From positions 1-64,000 of the forward strand of contig NZ_RAPK01000008.1 in the NCBI RefSeq assembly GCF_003610495.1: a stretch of DNA of 64,000 nucleotides, in the 5' to 3' direction. Under the pieces are notes generated by a model. That model searched no databases and was not told the DNA's origin. It was given only the letters and a program-made list of their open reading frames with translations. This document shows positions 59,118-64,000 of this stretch, one piece after another. Both the position numbers and the translations under genes were made by a program. Source of the stretch: Sinobaca qinghaiensis (GTDB lineage: Bacteria; Bacillota; Bacilli; Bacillales; Marinococcaceae). The first letter of the stretch is position 1, and every line of letters begins with the position of its first letter.

Positions 59118-60254
59118 TTATGCCTGATCAAATACAAGTCTCGTCAGCGGATGTGAGGAGTCCAGACCGCTGTAATAACAGAATGCTTCTTCTCTTCCAT
59201 TCTCTTTGATTCGTGCCTGCAGTGCCTGTGCTTCTTCATCTTCTGGATGCTCGAAAGTAAGAAGCGCGCGCAGCGTTTCGGCAATGTAAACAGGTTCCAC
59301 ACCGTAATCAAGCAGCCCTAAAGCCGGATGCACGAGGCGCTCCTGGCTGCCAAGCTTGCGGACCGGTCCTCGTCCGACACGCTTCACGGAGTCCGATAAA
59401 TATGGATTTTGGAACCGTGTATTGATTTTTTCACGGTATGCCTTTAGATCTTCTTTATCGAATCCGTGTTTACGGCTTAGCAGTTCGGACGTTTCATCAA
59501 GAAGGCCGAAGTATGCTTTTCTTACTGCTTCATTGTCATACGATTCCTTAATCGTTTCGCAGCCTCCCGCAGCGCCGTTGTAGGCAAGCGCAGCGTGGCC
59601 TGCGTTAACTGTAAACAATTTTCTTTCAATGTAAGGCGGAAGGGACTCGACATACGTCACACCAGGTATTTTCTCTGTTCCCGGCTTGAGGGAAGGTTCC
59701 TCTACTACCCATTCAAAGAAGGGATCTACTACAACATGCAGTCCATCTTCTGATGATTGTTCGGGAACAATACGGTCTACCGCAGCATTTGCAAACCCGG
59801 TAAACTTCTCTATTTCGGTTTGCTCTGCGCTGGAAAGATGTTCATAAATCGAAGCCTGCAGGTGGCTTGTTCCTTCTGCCATATTTTCGCAGGCAATAAT
59901 ATTCACGTTGGAAGCTGTGCCTTTAGCGGCACGGCGTTTAAGGCCTTCAGCCAGATCAGGTGCAATCCGCTTTAGAATCGGCGGTCCAACAGCTGTTGTA
60001 ATCAGATCCGCCCGCTCAATCAGCTGAAGCAGTTCTTCCTTTTCTTTCATGCTGTTTACGGCGTGAACACCGCTCACCCGGTTCGTTTGATGTGTTTCAT
60101 CAGCCAGTTCCACCGTGTATTCGCCGCGTTCCTGAAGCTTTGTGATTAATTCTTCGTTTACGTCTGCGAAATATAATTCAAAGCCGGCTTCAGACAAAAG
60201 CTGGCCGATAAAGCCCCTGCCAATATTTCCTGCACCAATCTGAAGGGCCAGCAT
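59118..60254 (-). CDS. mtlD: mannitol-1-phosphate 5-dehydrogenase
   Basis: A 378-residue polyol dehydrogenase that oxidises mannitol 1-phosphate to fructose 6-phosphate with NAD+. The N-terminal Rossmann motif is QIGAGNIGRGFIG; the catalytic lysine region is ERKLFTVNAGHAALAYNG, both typical of MtlD. It directly follows mtlF (adjacent bases). Length is normal. Confidence 0.97.
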   Translation of the reverse strand: MLALQIGAGNIGRGFIGQLLSEAGFELYFADVNEELITKLQERGEYTVELADETHQTNRVSGVHAVNSMKEKEELLQLIERADLITTAVGPPILKRIAPDLAEGLKRRAAKGTASNVNIIACENMAEGTSHLQASIYEHLSSAEQTEIEKFTGFANAAVDRIVPEQSSEDGLHVVVDPFFEWVVEEPSLKPGTEKIPGVTYVESLPPYIERKLFTVNAGHAALAYNGAAGGCETIKESYDNEAVRKAYFGLLDETSELLSRKHGFDKEDLKAYREKINTRFQNPYLSDSVKRVGRGPVRKLGSQERLVHPALGLLDYGVEPVYIAETLRALLTFEHPEDEEAQALQARIKENGREEAFCYYSGLDSSHPLTRLVFDQA

Positions 60255-60692
60255 TTATTTCACCTCTTCAAATTGAGCAAGCAGCTCTTGTTTCGTTGTA
60301 GCCTGCAGCATCTTCTCCACATTATCGGCATCCGAACAGACAAGCGCAATTTTTGAGAGGATTTCTAAGTGCTCGTCTCCCTTGCCGGCGATACCAATCA
60401 ATAGCTTTACCTTGTTTCCATCACCGTAATCGACCCCGTCCGGCGCCTGTACAATAGACAAACCGGAGGATTTAATTTGGCTTTTGGAATCTTCTGTACC
60501 GTGTGGTATTGCTATATAGTTCCCCATGTACGTAGAGGTTAATTCTTCTCTTTCCATCATGGAAGCAATATAGTCGGTTTCGACGTACCCCTGATCTACG
60601 AGAATATTTCCTACAGTGCGGATTGCTTCCTCTTTTGAACTCAATGCTGCTCCTATTACAACGTTCTCTTCTTTTAGTATTTGGCTGCTCAT
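60255..60692 (-). CDS. mtlF: PTS mannitol-specific EIIA component
   Basis: A 145-residue EIIA protein that passes phosphate from HPr to the mannitol EIIB domain. The phosphorylated histidine lies in GNYIAIPHGTEDSK (about residue 64). It lies between mtlR and mtlD in the operon. Confidence 0.96.
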   Translation of the reverse strand: MSSQILKEENVVIGAALSSKEEAIRTVGNILVDQGYVETDYIASMMEREELTSTYMGNYIAIPHGTEDSKSQIKSSGLSIVQAPDGVDYGDGNKVKLLIGIAGKGDEHLEILSKIALVCSDADNVEKMLQATTKQELLAQFEEVK

Positions 60693-60709
60693 TATAATCG
60701 TCTCCTGTC

Positions 60710-62821
60710 TTATTGTAGTTTTTCTTTAAGCCATTCATGAAACGCGGCACCCATATGGCGGGTCAGCCGCTTTTTATCGGCGGATCGGAAGCGTATTAGT
60801 GATTCCCGGCTTCCGATAAGCTGTTCGCTGACGGCACTGAGTACTTCGTATATTTCGGTTTCTCCGTATTCAGGTGCCAGCAGAAGCAGAATCCGATATG
60901 TCGATTCTACAGATCCATCCATTGCCTGTATATCTTTAGGCTCCGGCAGATCCCATACCGTAAAAGAAGGCCTCGTTACATGGACGCTTCTGGCATGAAA
61001 CAGGGCAAGCCCCGAGTTTGGAATCGCAACTCCTCCCATCGCATAACGCTCCAGCAGCTTATCGCGCACCGCTTCTGCGTTCTGGATCACTCCGTTTTCA
61101 ACTGCGCGTTGGCATACAGCCTCCAGCTGACGGGAAAGCTCCCCGCGTTCTGTGACCTCTTCTACTTCCAGTCCGCCTAAAAGCATAAGAATCGTGTTCG
61201 TATACGCCTGCATCTGCACTAATTTCTCAATTGGCTCTTCTGCTGCAGAGGTACCCGATGAAATCGGCCGGCGTTTTTTCAGCAGGCTGTCTTTATGCTG
61301 TTCCCGAATAAAGGCCTGAACACTCCTAATATCTTTATCTGTTAAAAACGGATTGACCACAATATGCGGCAGCTCACTGTCCGGCAGGCTTAATGTAGAA
61401 ATAATTACATCATAGCCCTCCCTTTTCGACTCGTTCTCCAAATCCATCAGGGAGATATTTTTCAGCTTCTGCAGTTCGGGAATTTCTTTTTGCAGCCGGG
61501 TAACGAGCATCTTGGAAGAGCCTATACCACTCGAACAGACCACCAGCGCATGCAGGGGCTCCATCGTATTTGCCCGTTCAATGGCCGATCCGAAATGCAG
61601 AACGAGAAAACCGATTTCTGCATCCGGAAGCTCAAAACGGGAAAAGGTGTCGGACGCCGCTTCTTTAATTAAAGAAAACAATTCCGGGTAATCACTTTTA
61701 ATATCTTTTAGCAGCGGATTATGGATTTTCATGCGTTCCTTAATCCGGTAAAGCGTGGGTTCTAAGTGAGCTACAAGCCCCTGGAACAGCGATTCGTCGC
61801 CGGTCAGGTTTTTGCCTACCCGCTCTTCCACAAACTGGATCAGGGACTTCGCCTGAACCGCTGACGGAAGACTGTCCAGATCAATTGTATATTCCTGATC
61901 ATTTCGAAGCTTGGCCCCGCGGAGATGCATGGTGATATATCCAATTTCTGCTTTAGGAATCGTCCGCTGAAAAACTTGTTCAAGCCGGGAAATAAGCTGT
62001 TCGGCCACAGCAAATTCCTTCGTTTCCTGCAGTGATTGGAAGTAGGATTCGTTTATTTCAATATTTTCGCCTTTAATGATCCGCTCCATGGCAAGCGTTA
62101 AGTGAACGGCCAGGCCGATATATGCACTGTCGGCAAAGGAGTAGGGCAGTTCACTTTTAAAATCATGCAGCACGCCTTCAACGAGCGCCCAGCGTTCTTT
62201 TTCCACCATACCCAGCAGCCGGTTTGATATGTCGCTTCCTGCCGGAGAGGGCTTCTGCTTCATCGTTTCCCGCATTAAATGAAAGAATTCATTTTCTCCA
62301 AAAGTTTCCACCATCAGGCTGCTCATGGCACGCCTTCTTGATTTCTCGGTCCCGACCACTTCCACGCCGTATCCTCTTCTGCGAATCAGCTGTAAATCGA
62401 AAAAAGACAGCCACTCCTCTGCTTTATCGAGATCGTGGCTGACTGTAGCTGCCGTCACGTTGAGCTCAACCGCCAGAGATGTAAGCTTGACCGGTTCATT
62501 TGCTTCCAGAAGTGCACTCAGCAGCAGGGTTTTTCTTTCTTCCGGCGTATAGTCGGAGAAAGCAGAATGGCGAAGAAGAGCCAGCAGTTCGTTCCTGCTG
62601 CTCTCCTCGCCAATGACTTCAATCCCTCTGCCTGTCTGCCTTCGCAGCGTTAAATGATACGGCTCTATTCTTTTTTCAAGGCCTTCCAGATCGCGGTGAA
62701 TGGTACGGGCGCTGACGTTTAGCTCCCGTGCCGCTTCCGAAATCGGCACCATACCTTTTTGAGAAAGCAGATACTGCATGAGTTCACGTTCACGGGCTGT
62801 AATATAGTCCATACCGTTCAC
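60710..62821 (-). CDS. mtlR: mannitol operon transcriptional activator MtlR (BglG-type)
   Basis: A 703-residue PTS-controlled activator. Domains in order are two N-terminal helix-turn-helix segments (EAARELNVSARTIHRDLEGLE near residue 20), PRD1 and PRD2 (~200-410), an EIIB-Gat-like domain (VVCSSGIGSSKML near 430) and a C-terminal EIIA-Mtl-like domain (MGGVAIPNSGLALFHARS near 600). Phosphorylation of PRD, EIIB and EIIA sites tunes its activity in B. subtilis. It starts with ATG 14 bases after the mtlA stop. Confidence 0.95.
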   Translation of the reverse strand: MNGMDYITARERELMQYLLSQKGMVPISEAARELNVSARTIHRDLEGLEKRIEPYHLTLRRQTGRGIEVIGEESSRNELLALLRHSAFSDYTPEERKTLLLSALLEANEPVKLTSLAVELNVTAATVSHDLDKAEEWLSFFDLQLIRRRGYGVEVVGTEKSRRRAMSSLMVETFGENEFFHLMRETMKQKPSPAGSDISNRLLGMVEKERWALVEGVLHDFKSELPYSFADSAYIGLAVHLTLAMERIIKGENIEINESYFQSLQETKEFAVAEQLISRLEQVFQRTIPKAEIGYITMHLRGAKLRNDQEYTIDLDSLPSAVQAKSLIQFVEERVGKNLTGDESLFQGLVAHLEPTLYRIKERMKIHNPLLKDIKSDYPELFSLIKEAASDTFSRFELPDAEIGFLVLHFGSAIERANTMEPLHALVVCSSGIGSSKMLVTRLQKEIPELQKLKNISLMDLENESKREGYDVIISTLSLPDSELPHIVVNPFLTDKDIRSVQAFIREQHKDSLLKKRRPISSGTSAAEEPIEKLVQMQAYTNTILMLLGGLEVEEVTERGELSRQLEAVCQRAVENGVIQNAEAVRDKLLERYAMGGVAIPNSGLALFHARSVHVTRPSFTVWDLPEPKDIQAMDGSVESTYRILLLLAPEYGETEIYEVLSAVSEQLIGSRESLIRFRSADKKRLTRHMGAAFHEWLKEKLQ

Positions 62822-62835
62822 CCTTTTCGTGAAGC

Positions 62836-64000
62836 TTAGCTGATTTTATTTTCCTTCAGCCCCTCAACAAGCTCATCGTATTTCGGGCTGCCAAGGAAAT
62901 TATCTACGGAAATGTGTGCTGCATCCGGACGTTTAGCTTTCGCACGCTCGGTTAAATCTTTGTGGGTAATAATGATATCTGCATCTTCCGGAATCTGGTT
63001 AATTGCTGAGTTGGTTACATGAATATCCAGTCCGGCTTTTTTCACTTTGTCTTTCATAACAGATGCACCCATTGCGCTTGATCCCATTCCGGCATCGCAG
63101 GCAAAAATGATTTTCTGGACATTCTGCGGATCGAATTCAGAAAGCGGCTTTTCCTGCGCCTGCTCTCCTCCGTCTTCTCTTCCCTTTAAATCTTCGACTA
63201 ACTCATCATATTTCGGACTGCCGAGGAAATTATCTACGGAAATATGCTCTGCATCCGGACGTTTTGCCTTCGCACGCTCGGTTAAATCTTTATGCGTAAT
63301 AATAATATCTGCACTGTCCGGAATCTGGTTAATCGCTGAGTTGGTCACATGAATATCCAGTCCGGCTTTTTTCACTTTATCCTTCATAACAGATGCACCC
63401 ATTGCGCTTGATCCCATTCCGGCATCACATGCGAAGATAATGCTGTTCACCTGGGCTTTCTTAGCAGAAGATGCAACCGGCTGGCTGCCGCCAAGCTGGG
63501 AAGCTGCCTGGCTCTTCTTGCCTTTCATGCTTTCCATTTTTGCTGCGGCACCGCTTAGATCTTCTTCTTCCTGCTTGGAAAAGCGGAGAATCGATCCTGC
63601 GATGACAAACGATACGGTTGTTGCTGCAAGAATACCGGCTGCAAGGCCAAGATAGTTGCTCGGGCTCGCCAGAACAAAGTAAGCGATAACGCTTCCCGGT
63701 GATGGTGGAGCCCCAAGGCCTGCACCAAACAGCTGGAAGGTGAAGATACCGGCCATGCCGCCGCCGATCGCTGCCAGAATAAGAACCGGCTTCATCAGTA
63801 CGTACGGGAAGTAAATCTCGTGAATTCCACCGAAGAAGTGAATAATCGAAGCACCTGCCGCTGAACCGCGTGCCATGCCTTTACCAAACACCATGTAGGC
63901 TAAAAGAATTCCCATACCCGGTCCCGGGTTGGTTTCCAAAAGGAACAGGACGGACTGGCCTGCCTGAGCTGTCTGCTCTAAAGCAAGCGGACTTAGTATC
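62836..64000 (-). CDS. mtlA: PTS mannitol EIICB with two EIIB domains, 5' end outside window
   Basis: The last ~387 residues of the mannitol permease. The reading frame runs to the window edge without a start (SPLALEQTAQAGQSVLFLLE at the edge is typical MtlA interior). The end of EIIC is followed by a linker and then two EIIB domains: 63450-63181 and 63120-62836. Each has the phosphocysteine loop FACDAGMGSSAMG and the HVTNSAINQIP and SVDNFLGSPKYDELVE segments. They differ at only about six of ~88 residues. Normal MtlA has a single EIIB. Confidence 0.96.
   Translation of the reverse strand, partial: ILSPLALEQTAQAGQSVLFLLETNPGPGMGILLAYMVFGKGMARGSAAGASIIHFFGGIHEIYFPYVLMKPVLILAAIGGGMAGIFTFQLFGAGLGAPPSPGSVIAYFVLASPSNYLGLAAGILAATTVSFVIAGSILRFSKQEEEDLSGAAAKMESMKGKKSQAASQLGGSQPVASSAKKAQVNSIIFACDAGMGSSAMGASVMKDKVKKAGLDIHVTNSAINQIPDSADIIITHKDLTERAKAKRPDAEHISVDNFLGSPKYDELVEDLKGREDGGEQAQEKPLSEFDPQNVQKIIFACDAGMGSSAMGASVMKDKVKKAGLDIHVTNSAINQIPEDADIIITHKDLTERAKAKRPDAAHISVDNFLGSPKYDELVEGLKENKIS

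Overview
The window is chromosomal DNA of a Firmicute in the Bacillaceae, most likely a halo- or haloalkaliphile of the Alkalicoccus/Salsuginibacillus kind. The signs are the sigB/rsb locus in its Bacillus setting (acpS - alr - antitoxin - rsbRSTUVW - sigB - rsbX - tex - sprT - tRNAs), strong AGGAGG-type ribosome sites, very acidic secreted and lipid-anchored proteins, a betaine aldehyde dehydrogenase, and an unusually large set of alkaline-shock (Asp23/AmaP/DUF2273) genes. I see no insertion sequence, prophage or CRISPR array.

Layout. 1-1760: the 5' end of a 16S rRNA gene and twelve tRNA genes, all on the minus strand, with a promoter before the tRNAs and a second one before 16S. 1855-13637: sprT, tex, the complete sigB operon with an internal sigB-type promoter, an EndoAI-type antitoxin whose toxin gene is missing, then alr, nnr and acpS. 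13765-19607: a rhomboid protease, the sigX-rsiX pair with a sigX-type autoregulatory promoter, two very small genes, a GerMN lipoprotein, a PAQR/hemolysin III protein and a nitroreductase. 19735-23836: a LysM-CAP secreted protein, prfC, a 40-residue gene with its own promoter and terminator, and an alpha/beta hydrolase. 23950-27582: an iron-type ABC importer with a Fur box. 27960-30077: two oxidoreductase-type genes. 30178-37840: an eight-gene operon of a YnjBCD-like importer, a TVP38 membrane protein, a YnjF-like CDP-alcohol phosphotransferase and two flavin oxidoreductases. 37987-39322: an ECF sigma factor with an RskA-type anti-sigma factor. 39468-42109: an orphan EcsB and a purine permease under a purine riboswitch.

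42255-46508 is the most striking part. It holds three Asp23 proteins, three AmaP proteins and two DUF2273 proteins. The five Asp23 and AmaP proteins of the plus-strand operon, from two differently built families, all end in the same tripeptide RVQ. Candidate sigB promoters precede both transcription units, linking them to the sigB operon in the same window. 46667-59039: HAD phosphatases, a NhaC-family transporter under a lysine riboswitch, betaine aldehyde dehydrogenase, a universal stress protein, a SulP transporter behind a structured leader, an HD hydrolase, a SWIM/SNF2 helicase and one unidentified gene. 59118-64000: the mannitol operon mtlA-mtlR-mtlF-mtlD, in which MtlA carries two nearly identical EIIB domains in tandem; mtlA runs off the window edge.

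Together the genes describe a cell set up for envelope, osmotic and pH stress: the sigB partner-switching cascade, two further membrane-linked ECF sigma systems, the alkaline-shock cluster, osmolyte synthesis and ion-coupled transporters. Assignments come from reading the sequence and remembered family features; no database search was run.
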